Assembly: GCA_002633005.1 (NCBI GenBank) | Contig: NMRA01000020.1 | Coordinates: forward strand, 151,621 to 215,620 | Reading direction: 5' to 3' | Source of the DNA: Phoronis australis | Taxonomy: Eukaryota; Phoronida; Phoronidae | Length of the DNA stretch: 64,000 nucleotides | In this document: positions 34,286 to 46,900 of the stretch, in pieces | Position numbering within the stretch: the stretch's first letter is position 1 | Layout of the letters: every line of letters begins with the position of its first letter | Position numbers and translations under genes: made by a program | Notes under the pieces: model-generated | Told to the model about the DNA's origin: nothing | What the model saw: the letters and a program-made list of their open reading frames with translations, nothing else | Databases searched by the model: none

Positions 34286-35172
34286 TTATTATGTTTTATA
34301 GTTATTTAAAGGATAGCGAGCCTGTGGTTCTTTTGTTCTCCGATGAATTAGTTCAAGTATATGGATATTTTGTGAACTTGATTTCCATGCGTATATTGTA
34401 AAACTTGTAATTGCTTAACTGCTCATAATTTTGCAACATTTTTATTCGAACATGGTGTCATTGTGACTGATACAAACATTAACAATATGTACACCCCAAA
34501 AAGTTTAGAAAATTTGTGCTCACTCACCAGTGTTTCCATTATTTTAAATTTAAATCATATTGCACGCCAATGAAAATCCCAGTCATTCTTCTTTCCAACG
34601 ATACCTTATAAGTGTCTTAATTTGTTCAGTAACTTTGCTGCCAGTGAGTTTGTTCTAAGAAAATGTTGCAAATCCAGTTGGAGCTAAATGTATATTCAAG
34701 TTTGAGCATTCAGCTTTTTAAAAGCAAACATATTGTTGGTGGCGAAGATGGTCCGTCACAAGCTTGTCTCGGTGGATGCTTGTGTTTTGGAAGATGAACG
34801 TAGGCTTATACGTTGAAAAGTAGGGATTGCTACTGGCTGCAGAATTTCGTCCCTGTGTACTTAACTGTATTTAGGTTGTAATCAGTGGTGCTTGCAAAAA
34901 CAGGGAAATTTGCAGCATTCACTTTGAGATGAAGCCCTCTTTGGCAGCAAAGTTACTGAGCATATCAACACTTTATTGACAAATTGTGTTATTGTTGTAA
35001 AGGGAAATGAAAGAGCTTTCCATCGGTTTGCAACACAATTTAAATGAACCAAAAACAATGAACACACGGACGAGTGATTACAAATTTCCAAATTTTTGTT
35101 GAGGTGTGCAATAAACAGAAAACAAAAACTAAACATCATCACCCCGTGCACATAATGTTGTATTATTTAGAC
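34286..35172. other. Stretch without a recognised gene
   Basis: The sequence is AT-rich with no exon or repeat identified on either strand. It is the right-hand part of the segment lying between the two inverted microsatellites. Confidence 0.4.
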
Positions 35173-35173
35173 A

Positions 35174-35229
<56 letters not shown>
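35173..35229. repeat. (TA)n(TG)n microsatellite
   Basis: A TA run is followed by a TG run and then directly by the first copy of the 485 bp direct repeat. It interrupts that repeat's open frame at the point where the second copy goes on into unique sequence. Confidence 0.95.
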
Positions 35230-35231
<2 letters not shown>

Positions 35232-36376
35232 CATTGAAAAGTAAACTGTTCTTTGTTTTAATTAGTTTGTACAACAAACTTTCGCAGTGTCTACACAAGT
35301 GTCTTTCATCGGATGGTAGTTGATATAATAGATCGCCCAGTGTAAGTGGCATCACGAACACATATATATTTGAGTAAATATATAATAAAACTCTGTACAA
35401 AACATTTCATAATAAAACAGTAGCGGTACTTCGACTATACATCAGTCATCAAAGGCAAATAAATTTAAAAATCATAAACGCTATCGTGTAAGATACATGA
35501 AACAAGAACAATGACATTAAATACGAATATAAGGTTGCATACATAAGAGCGTAATTACAGAAAGAATTGTCATGGAAACTAATGTACTATGAAACGTTGT
35601 AAAATTTAATAAAATACATAGGTGTTACAACTTATGGACATTATTTATATAACTACAAGGTACGATGGAACCCAGTATCTTGGGAATTTATGTCAGGAGT
35701 TTCAGTTTTTATTATTAAAGCTTCGAGTATTTTCAAACGAAAGGAGTCAGTTCGAAATACCTGACGATGGTATTGTCAACAATATCTGAACGAGAAATTT
35801 TCTGTTTGTGGAGTGTTTGGAAGTGATCATTAATTGATCCATTCTGTAAATATATATTTGTGTATTTGGGTAGCAGACCTTCTTTTATACATGTTTCATT
35901 GAAAAGTAAGCTGTTCTTGGCTTTAATTAGTTTGTACAACAAACTTTCGCAGTGTCTACACAAGTGTCTTTCATCGGATGGTAGTTGATATAATAGATCG
36001 CTCAGTGTAAGTGGCATCACGAACACATATATATTTGAGTAAATATATAATAAAACTCTGTACAAAACATTTCATAATAAAACAGTAGCGGTACTTCGAC
36101 TATAAATCAGTCATCAAAGGCAAATAAATTTAAAAATCGTAAACGCTATCGTGTAAGATACATGAAACAAGAACAATGACATTAAACACGAATATAAGGT
36201 TGCATACATAAGAGCGCAATTACATAAAGAATTGTCATGGAAACTAATGTACTATGAAACGTTGTACAATTTAATAAAATACATAGGTGTTACAACTTAT
36301 GGACATTATTCATATAACGACAAGGTACGGTGGAACCCACTATCTTGGGAATTTATGTCAGGAGTTTCAGTTTTTA
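35227..36376 (-). mobile_element. Pair of 485 bp direct repeats with a partial Penelope-like reading frame
   Basis: Copy 1 (35227-35711) and copy 2 (35892-36376) are direct repeats differing at few positions, separated by 180 bp. On the minus strand, a 110-codon frame (35733-36065) starts in copy 2 and runs into the spacer: it contains LLYQLPSDERHLCRHCESLL, YKLIKAKNSLLFNETC, then IKEGLLPKYTNIYLQNG. The last motif resembles the N-terminal region of Penelope-like reverse transcriptases. Such elements are known to carry direct repeats (pseudo-LTRs). With the endonuclease remnant at 31675-31955 in the same orientation, this may be one split element; the reverse transcriptase core itself is not seen. 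Confidence 0.45.
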
Positions 36377-37091
36377 GTCGTCAGGTCCTGGTGGTTAGTT
36401 GTATGTGGCAGTAGCCAATTGCATCATTTCTGTGCCATCTCTAACACATCAATGCAATAGTCTCCCTCTGGTTATTCCTGGAAACAGTCAAGAATAGCCA
36501 TAGTATTATTTACAGGATTCTGTCGCACATTTTGACAACTAGTCAACACTGAGTGACCCAAAAAGGATGTCTATCTAATACACATGTGGTAACTTTATAA
36601 GAAACAATTTCCGCAGATAAGCCCCCCCCCCAAGAAACCACACCCATGGATAAACGCATATGGGAATTTATTAGGTTTAAAACTTCGGGTTTGAAGTGTT
36701 CAGATATCAGGGCATGTATTTAGAAAATTTCCTCTTATAAATTTCGAAATTTTACAGCAATTTCAGGTTTTTGGAGCATATCACTTAGAATTCGAAAGAA
36801 AAACAGCAGTTACTATGTTGTGGCTAGGATCTTTGGGCTGCACGACCCGCCGAATAAACGGGCATGTGTTTATTAGGTGCTAATAACACACCTGAAAATG
36901 TCATTTTTCAAATGCTCGTCAGCGTACTTGCAGACGTTTTTGGTAGCAGCCGATGACAACAATAAAGCTGCAAAATATGAAACATTTTGGTTGTAACCGG
37001 TCTACGACCCGACAATCGCACGCTGCATGAATTTGGTTTGAACTGAGAAAAAAGTCAATCAATATAAATATACAGCTTTGCACCGATGTGG
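36377..37091. other. Stretch without a recognised gene
   Basis: A C-run (36624-36632) followed by aagaaaccacacccatgg and a nearby cgcatatgggaatttattag resembles fragments of small DNA transposon ends, also echoed near 22.1 and 23.46 kb. No gene is seen. Confidence 0.35.
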
Positions 37092-37912
37092 GTAAAAAAG
37101 TGGTAAGATAAAATCTGACATAAAATTAGTGTCATTAAAAACTACAGTCTTCCTTGAGTAAACAAAATTATTTAACAGTGTTGGAAAAAATGGCGTTCTA
37201 CCGTTATTCTGCTGCTAAAGTTGTGGAGCGATCTTTAGCGACGGCTTTCGGCGCCATGAAATATTGCGTCACCTATTGGCCAGTTTCTTTTTTCGCCGAT
37301 TCTTCAATCAACTGCTGTTCTTTCACGAGCTTGCGTACACGTCACAACAAATTATTGGAACTGGTTTCACTTCATTATAATTTTTTAGAATTCCGATACC
37401 GAAAACCCGAATTTCAGAACAAATTTTGCTTCTCCAAAGTTATCGCGAAAATTTAGGAAATGGCGCGTGCGCGTGACACGAGCGTATTGTTTTCGAAACG
37501 ACGACATACTTTTCATTGTTAGAAAAGGCGGAGAGTTACGCAAGAAAATGACGTTTATTGCATTGTTTTTCACTTAAACGGCTGTAACGGACAAGAGTAT
37601 GCAAAATCTGGGAATCAACCGGGTTGATTCCCAGATTTTGCATGAACCCCGTCCGGTCTTTAGCTTTACATTTTGATACAAGTTTCACGGCGCGGTGACT
37701 AGCAAAACTACCCTGGCTGTGTGCAATTTCGGGGTCTACGGAAGAAATACACGCAGTGGGAACCTAGCTGAATTTTGACGACAGTCATCATACAGCTAGC
37801 TGGCTGGCTACATTTTTTCCAGCATCGTTAAATTATTTTGTTTACTCAAGGAAGACTGCAGTTTTTAATGACTTTAATTTTGTGTCAGATTATATCTTAC
37901 CACTTTTTTTAG
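37092..37912. mobile_element. Foldback or MITE-type element with ~102 bp terminal inverted repeats
   Basis: The left arm (37092-37193) and the reverse complement of the right arm (37811-37912) align along their full length, sharing agtggtaagat, gtcattaaaaact, cagtcttccttgagtaaaca and ggaaaaaatg. The interior (about 617 bp) has only short open frames, so the element is non-autonomous. No clear target-site duplication was identified. Confidence 0.8.
37599..37643. repeat. Perfect 45 bp palindrome (22 bp arms, 1 bp centre)
   Basis: The left arm is atgcaaaatctgggaatcaa plus cc, and the right arm is its exact reverse complement after one g. It lies inside the foldback element, somewhat right of the middle. 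It could extrude as a cruciform or form a hairpin in RNA. Confidence 0.95.
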
Positions 37913-40900
37913 CTAAGGCTAAACAAGAAGTAAAAAATACTCTACTACCGCATCAGTTTTCAAAACAACCCCAGACCTGACCAAATATGCCTTTTTGGTC
38001 TAAGCGATTACTAAGTCCTGCCTCTGAATTGAACTCTCGGTTCCGAACGGCAATCACCGCGTGTAAGTCTTTTGATTGCCTATTTAGCCAATGGGGGCTC
38101 GGAGAAAGCTGGTCAATGACAGGAACAGACAGTAATCGGTCGCTTGCCAATTCTGCTTCATGCAGTGATGCAAGTAGTCAGTCAAGTTAGGTTTGGTTGT
38201 CTTGCGTCACATATTAATTTTATGCTCCAACAACTGAAAAAGTAAACCACTAACCGCTGACTTTTGACCTACTTATAGTTGTACACATCTGCACTCGTGT
38301 TCCAAACGTACAAATGATCATTACTTTTCCCAAAATGAACAAGCATTTTAACACTTACGTGTGGAGACTGATGGTTTGCATATAACTTTAGTCAGTTCTT
38401 GTACTTAAAACAGCTGAATGCAAACACACAGTTTGTGACAAAGTTGTCGTAGAACTCTGTGCTTTCTCACTCTACCATTTTCATCGCTGAAGCGCTTTTA
38501 AGAGCACGTGCTGTCATCTTAAAGGCTAATGCCACCCGATTTTATTAGTCTTTTTTGCCGTCTTAATCGGTCTATTTCCACATCGCCTCGCGTACGGTCG
38601 ACCTTACCTTGCCAAGACGTGTCGCGTTAACCTGTGAGGAAGGTGAGAAACGACGCTAGCGACGTCAGTGGTTCATATGCATAGTGAATACCGCTATGTT
38701 GCGGTGTATCGTTCCCGCTTGTCCGAACTAAACAGCTACGAGGAAAGCGAGTATATCGTTTTTTTTTTTTTACTTACTCGAGAGTCCGAAATGCTTAGGA
38801 AGTGGCTCATGGTAGTGAAGAATGAAATGTACGCTGTAAATAGCAAGTATGACATCTCCGTGTCTGTGGCCTGCAGACAACGTCGACAGTGCCTCACGAA
38901 TGCCGGCTTACCAAATAACTACCAAAACGTTCCGTTGTCTGAGCTTGTTCACGGCGCCTCTTTAGTATTTCTTCATCACTGTAGTCCTGTTCGAATTGAT
39001 AGCCTGTAAGACTTAACGATCCACCTGCGAAGTCGGGATTGATGAGCCGCTCTAGCTCGTCCTAAGTCGGGATTGCGAGTTGCCATGTTGGCGTTTATTA
39101 CTGACCGTTCTGTTTCAAAATGAATTTTTCTCACTCTAACCAATACTTATATAAAAGTGAAACAAAGTCTGTATCATTAGATGTAATTTGAAATGCTTCT
39201 GGAGTGTTCGTGAGTGCACGAAATGATTTGAGGAGCCAGCAATGAATAGTCACTGCGTTACCGGCTTTAGGTGCAATAAAACTAATTGACGGGACAACGA
39301 GGCCGTGTAAGCTCTAATTTAGTGTTTGCTGGCAGAAACTGTTGTGAAACAATTCGATTTCCACCCCACGACCAGGTGTTAGGGGAATCTTTATTTACGT
39401 TTACATTACTCAAATAATGATTGTCAATGTAGAACTTCTGCCCTGACGGTGCTGTGGCCAAAGCGGAACTGAATTGGCGGCCCCCGACGAGTAAGTAGAT
39501 TTGCAGTTTCGTGGCTAATTCACCAACATAATCACGTGCACATTACTTTGGCTCACTAGTATAGTTTTTTCTTGACTGGAAGTTTAGTTTCCACTGAACT
39601 TTGGCTGGTTTGTTCGTGTTTCTGACCAGTTTCCGAGCCACTGGCCAGTGAGGATAACGAGTCAACTTGAATCCGGCCGGCCGCCGACGGGCCTGATCGG
39701 GCTCCGACGGAGCCACTGGCCAGGATAACGAGCGTTTTGTGTCTAGAACTCAGAAAATCACAAGTCTAAACAACACAGATCTAGGTTCTCCTGTCTGCAT
39801 CTCACGGAAAATACTTCGAAATTATCTCCAAACACACCCCAAACTCCTGCTACGGACCTTATTGGCCTGCCGAACTTTGTAGGTTACGGTGTGTCCTAAT
39901 ACCAATAAATCCGTAAGAGCGAAATAAAACAACACGTTTTTGTAAGAACTCGGTGTATTTTTAAGGGTTTTACATCGAAGTTTGATGATTTATTGGTGCT
40001 AAACGATGACTCCAAGCGATAAGCTGACACCGGTAACCCGTGTTGTGAACTGCTGAACAGAACGCGTGTGAAACCGATGACGTAATTGGATAATTTCAAC
40101 ACCTCCGTCTGCCGTCAGGTAACGCAACCGCACGTGTCGTTATGGAGTAGAACTACTCGATCTAAATTGATACAAATTAGGTTGTTTTTTGGGTGGCATG
40201 CTCCTTTAAAAGATGGACATCATACTGACAGCACGTGTACAGCATCGATACCACGTGCTTGGTTTAGTAGGCCTACTGAACGCCTGCTGAAGTCATACTT
40301 GTGTGTCCACATTTCAAAGTCTGTTTTCAGCTATGCCGAGTCAAGTCATTTTCACTTTTTAAGCAGTGATTATTGCATAGTAGGCGGATTTAGCTTCAAA
40401 AATAAAACAAGAGCGTGAGGAAATGTTGAGTTTTTTAATTAACTCCGGAAATTAACATACGACTGAAAAAAGATTTAACAATGTGTGGAGCATAGACATC
40501 TTAATAATGTGATGTCTATGGTGTGAGTTTGTTTGTGCGCGCGCGTGTGCGTGTGTAGGGAGCTACAACCCGATTTCAAGTGTTCAATTCAGACAACCGG
40601 CGCAATGGTAAAGGGGACTATTGCTACGTAATGGCGTTCCCGGTCGACATGTGTGTGATCCCACGCAAGACGACCGGCAGTGGAAACCCCCTTCCGAACT
40701 CCCCCCCCATTCGGCACTATGCGCCTCTACAATCGTGCTTTGCGCGGTTGTATACGAGACAGTGTTGGCCCCCCTTATGATATCCTAGATCCGCCACTGT
40801 ATAGTAATTAATAAAACAAGACCGACGTGTCCATCATATATTTGACTATTAAATAAAAACTTGACAAAATCCATATAGCACCAAAATATGTCATCATGTA

Positions 40901-40943
40901 CACTTCCACATTAACTCAGCCGCCACATCAAGTGTCATTTAGG
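37913..40943. other. Intergenic stretch, no gene supported
   Basis: No exon with domain content was recognised. A 113-codon plus-strand frame at 38668-39009 has an internal T-run and no similarity I can name, and is doubtful. A direct repeat of about 25 bp, gagccactggccag and then ggataacgag, occurs near 39637 and 39711. A segment ending cctagatccgccactg near 40780-40797 resembles the end of a dispersed element. Confidence 0.4.
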
Positions 40944-43900
40944 CTATTCAAAAGTTCCTAAGAATCCAACCCCAATTCGCCGTTCATCCGCCTGAACAGG
41001 GAAAGACTCCACAGTATACAGTTGGTTATTGTAGAACACTGTAAGAAAACAACAAATTATCAAACAATGTGCATCTACTGAGAATAAAGGCAATCTGAAA
41101 ACAGAACACAGAGGCGTGAGGCGATGCGTCAGTAGCATTCGTTCTCAACGGTCGTATGCATGTAGACCCACAACTCCCCCAGGATCAAAGACTACGTTTT
41201 GTCTTTGTTTTCCCTGGCACCGTTCCATCATAAATTCACCTCGCTGACGTTACTATGGCGACTTGGTGAATGAAAGGGCAGAGGGTACACACGAAGCTGC
41301 TCTGTATCTGGGGGGAGATTGGATTTGAGTGACCGCCCTGTAACCTTTGACCTCGGATAAGTAGCAAACAAATACCCACGCGGTTGTGTGGTTCCCAGTT
41401 GGTTCTGCTAAATCCTTTTTTCTCGCTACACTGTATATATTTTGTATTTGAAATTAACCTAGAATGAAGATAAGGTATGTTGTTTGACACATGTGAAATA
41501 CTGTAAAAATGGCCAATTTTTGTGAATAAGGTTTGAGATATCCTTAATGTCACAGCACTAGAGTTTAGAACATTCAACTCAGTGATGGTGACATGAAAAT
41601 GGTGATTTGTTCTGTACCTACCTGACAACCATTCGATGGCAAGTATTAGTGTGCAAGCGAATCAGAAAACACTTTTGATTCTCGGCAATGTCATTGATAT
41701 CTCAAAGGTGGTTGGTCATGTGCCAGCAAAATATTGACGTTTGATCTCGGGCATTTTGGTCGTAGGTGGAACAGCTACCTGTGCTGTCACTGACGTCTTA
41801 AAAAACACTGGTCATAGACTTGAAATACCAGCCAGGTTTCACTTGTCAGCAGTTTTGCAAAGTAGTGCAGTTTGACAATGCAAAATGATCCTGAAAGACC
41901 TCCCACGGAGACTTTATTTTGGTAGGGGCTCCTTAGAAAGCTTAACCCCATAATTTGACCAAAGAACAAATACAGACTAATTTCATGATGGTAAGAGGTC
42001 TATGCGCTTAAAGGTTTATAACTGCTTTGAATAAACTTTAAGCAACCCAGGAGTGAAACCCTAGCAATATCACATGCCAAAGAGTACACTTGCAAGACAT
42101 TGTGTTAATGCGCTTGTATGACACAGGAGATAGCTGTAGGAGACGATAAGCAAATCAGTGCCCAGATACGTACTCATAATTGAGCGAGTTCCACTACAAA
42201 ATTCTGTCATTCAGCCTCGTTGGGGTCTTCAATAGCCTCACAAGTCCTCAGTTCGGCATGCAGCTGCTTAAAGGGCATTTTGCTGCAGTTAATTTTTAAC
42301 TGAAGCCCTGTGGGGTTTGAAAACGCTACGGTGCTCAACTGATCTGAATTGTTGGTGAATGAGCTGACAACTCAAGTCACAGGCAATGCAAACATGTGAC
42401 ATTTTCGACTTCCGATTTTCATGGCCAGCTAAGGAGGAAGAAATGCAGCTACAACTTCATGTGCATGATTAAATAATTTCATTTTATTGTTAACGACCTC
42501 ACCCCAATGTCCCTTGGTTTGATAACGGCCCAAAAAATCAACAAAACTAAGAAACCTGGCTATACATGGACAAATGCAGTTCCACTGAGTTTTTAGGTAA
42601 CACTTAGAACAAACTGCAATATAATTGGCATGTGAGTTGGGATAACGCACAACAGTCAATTTGAGCCTTTAAATTGGAGAAAGAGCTTTGATTCTAAGTA
42701 ACGCTCCTGTATGGAATGGTCATTGAACGAGAGAAAGCTGTTATTCCAATTTTGCTTTCCCTTCCACAAGCACATAGTTAGAGATCAGTGCAACCATACC
42801 CAGTTCTACTAACACTGTGACGTTGAAGAGTAGCACAACTTACACACATTCGTTGCATTCATCACCACCTCCATCTGAGTGCAGTTCAACTGACAATGGA
42901 CGTTTGGTGTGAGTACAAGACGCCTGGTGCCATCCGCCTGAGCATACCAAGTGTTGGCAAGAAGGGCATAGATGGGCTGCAACAGAGAATGGACCAATCA
43001 CAGATAGTGCGTAACTTAGAATGAACCAGTAGTTACAGATGAGCTGTGACAGGGAATTGTGCAATCACATATAGTGCATAACTTAGAATGAACTAGTTAT
43101 TATAGATAGGATGTAACAGGGATGAAATGGTCATTGTAGATGGACTGTAACATTGATGTACTGGTCATTGAAGATGGACTGTAACAGTGATGTACTGGTT
43201 GTTGTAGAATTGGACTGTAACAGTAATGTACTGGTCGTCGCAGATGGACTGTAACAGTGATATACTGGTCATTGTAGAATTGGACTGTAACAGTGATGTA
43301 CTGGTCATTGTAGATGGACTGTAACAGTGATGTACTGGTCATTGCAGATGGACTGTAACAGTGATGTACTGGTCATTGTAGATGGACTGTAACAGTGATG
43401 TACTGGTCATTGCAGACGGACTGTAACAGTGATGTACTGGTCGTTGTAGAATTGGACTGAAACAGTGATGTACTGGTCATTGTAGACGGACTGAAACAGT
43501 GATGTACTGGTCATTGTAGATGGACTGTAACAGTGATGTACTGGTCATTGCAGATGGACTGTAACAGTGATATACTGGTCATTGTAGATGGACTGTGTCG
43601 CAACAGAGTGAACCAGCCATCATCATGGTATGTTTAAAAAGAGCAAAACTAGTCACCTTCAGATTACCATGGGAGCAAGAGTTAACACCAATCAGCTAAA
43701 CAGAGATGGAGTCAGCTAGTTGTTCATTAAAACAAGGTTGTGTAACCTACAGTCAACATTTGTGATGAAATGGGTGATAGAATTTGACTCGCATAATTCA
43801 ACATCCCAGCCGTACCAACTGATTACTTCAGTGGCTGTTACTTTGGAGGTCAGGGTAAGCTAGTTAACTCCTAAGCATGGGGTCAACTTGCTGTTCCCCA

Positions 43901-46900
43901 GTCCATATATTCCTTGGTCTCTATGTGCCCCAGCCTCTAGGTTCCCCATCCCGATGTTCCCCCAACCCTATATTTTCCCTTCCCGATTTCATGCCTAATT
44001 TATTTTAATTTCTACATTTAAAGGGCAATAATTTGGACGCAAGCAATATCGTCAGCATGCACTACTCTTTTATAGAATTGCTCATGGAGTTGAAATCTTA
44101 TATTGAGAACGCTTATGGGTGTCGGGGATCCTCGAGCGCTTTTCAGTCGTAGGATCTTTGCCTTTAATTAGCAATAGATTAAACAATTGAAAATAAATGT
44201 AGAGAATATGTTTTGGACCTGGTGAACATGGGGATGGGGGAGCAGATGACCGGGGTAACATGGGGATGGGGGAGCAGACGACCGGGGCGAACATGAGGAT
44301 GGGGGAGTAGACGACCAGGGGAACATGGGGATGGGGGAGCAGACGACCGGGGGAACATGGTAATGAGGGAACATCAGCTCAGTAACATACGGATGCGACA
44401 TATAGGAGCCTGAAAACAGTGATTAAGACCCATGGAGCACACTTGCAAAACACTCGCCATTAATTAGCGTGGTCTTGTTTTTGGTGAGATTTTTATGCAT
44501 CTGTCTGTTGCCCACAAGTACTTACAAACTTGTAGGGTGGAGCCTCAGGTCCATCTATGTAAATACGCTTCTCCAAAGACACTTCATTCTCATTGGGTAC
44601 GAAGTAGGGACGCACAAACATTTGACGGAGGAGTATTGATGCTGCTACACGCCGAGTGACCCTGAAAATTATTGGACAGAAATGCATCTATCTGTCATTA
44701 TCACAATCATTGGGTCTGTAAAGCAGCATACTAACCTTGGTGAAAGTCAATAATTGTACAATACTTACAATGGAGCATTCTAATTAAAAGAAGAATGTCA
44801 AAAAAACAAAACTGCTGTCATTCCTCCAATATGTTTCCAGAACCATATTTTGTGATTTTGATCTCTTGAAACTGGTGAGTTTATTCTAAACTGCCATCTA
44901 AACTCACAGCTTTCAAGACTTTACAGTACACATCAAAGGAAAAGGCAGTACTCCCCTACAGGGGTCCTGCATTTTAAGAACCATTATTTCTCAACATAAT
45001 AACAAGGATCAAACTATTTTTCAAAATACAGGACCCTTAAAGTGCAAAGGTAAGTGGCCAAAATTCAATTTTTCTGCCAATGAATAAAGCCATGCCGCAA
45101 TGGAGTCATTCCAGCTGTACTGTTGGTCAATTTTGCGTGCACTAAGCCATAAAAAGATGGAAGTTTGATTGCCTTCACTGAAGCCAACACGACGGTGAAT
45201 TCGAGGGTAATTTTGCGTGACTAGTTTTGGCATGCAGTGTATATCACTGAGGCACAAAAGATACATTCTGTCTAAACCCTGTAAATATGATACATAACTG
45301 CTATGGTAACTTTTACTCAAATACAACATGTGTGATATTCTTTGTATCCTTTTACCAAACATTATGTTGTTGGGGGTCTTTATCAATGATATCTTCAGGT
45401 ATAGCCTCACTGGAGAAAAGATCTGCCAGAGATGTGATGCTTGGGTTGGTTGATGCCACGTATGCTGTACCAAAGTTGAGAGAGGCTGAGTTCTCAGAGT
45501 ATAGCCATTGTAGGTAAATATAGGACACTATTGTCTGAAGACTGTCCTGAAAAGAATTAAAGTTGAAGCAGCTTGAAATCGTATTCCCTCGAATAACACC
45601 ACTCACTACTGTAAAATTAGTCTCAAAATTTCCTTGCTCAGATGAGAGCTGTTATCTCATTCTTGGTTGAGAGACCATGCTTAGTAAATAAAATGACAGG
45701 CTATGACAAGTCAACTTGTATATACAGGTCTCAGGAAACAATGACCTGTCATTCTTTTCAAAGCACAGAAATCACATTTATTTTCAATGAGGAGCAATTT
45801 GAGATGGTGAAGAAATTTTCATAAACTGAAATTGCACTTTTCCACCATATTATGTGAATGAAATTAAGTTTTTTATTTTTTTATTTTTGCAGAAAAACAT
45901 ATATTTAAAAACATATATACATAGCAAGTGTGCACACTTAGTCACAAATAATCAACTATGCAAGGTCTTTCCACTTAATGAAATGTCGCTCCAACTCCAA
46001 ATTTTGTTTACAAATCAAGTACTCAATTTTACAATAATCTATGATATAAGCCGGTAAGTTATCAAAAATAGGTAAAGCTTCCTTAAACTTCTCCCTATAT
46101 ATAAACATTTTCATTAAGCAAAATATGAGATCACATACAAACAAACTTCTATTGCAAAAACCTAACAAAACCTCTTTTGCGGAAATATTGATATTGTTGT
46201 GAAAAATCTGCTTGAGCCTGAAAATAGTAATTTCTTCCTCAAACTTTTAACATATCTACACTCCCAGAACAAATGTACAATAGATTCTGGGACTTCGCTG
46301 CAAAAAACATAGATGTGAGTTTAAAATACCAATTTTTGTGAGAAAACATTTTGTTGGAAGAATGTTATGTACAATTCTATAATTAAACCACCTGATTTTT
46401 GTATCAGTATACTTGCCAATAGCACTATTTATGGAATCCCAATCCATACTTTCATTGGTCATGCTTAGGCTTAAATTCCACTTTACTTCTGAAGAAGGTT
46501 TACGGTACTGATTTTAAACAAATAAATCGTAAAAGTCATTAAAGCCTTTTGGTGATCTAGTTATAACTTCGTACACTTTGGACCATTATGGTAACAACAC
46601 AACATTTTGTTTGTAATCAAAACTGTGTTCTATCTTTTGAATGACTCGATGAATGCCGAAAATTCAGTAAAAGGGGGACAAAGCCAGCCTTTCTACAGAA
46701 TTCAGTATAATTAATAAGTCTCCCTGAGGGATGAATCAAGTCAGCCACAATATGAAAACCTTTCTTAAACCACCGCTTATAGAATACCGTTTTGCCACCA
46801 ATCATTATATTATTGTTATACCACAATGGCTGCAAAGATAATTGTTTACCATTATTTATTATTAGCTGTAAATCATAAAACGATTGAAAAACCTCTTTCC

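Noticed and set aside
38668-39009. 113-codon plus-strand open frame
   Set aside because: It contains a homopolymer T-run, has no recognisable domain and no splice or promoter support.
43100-43342. Repetitive open frame rich in Tyr, Thr and Val
   Set aside because: It is generated by the 34 bp minisatellite.
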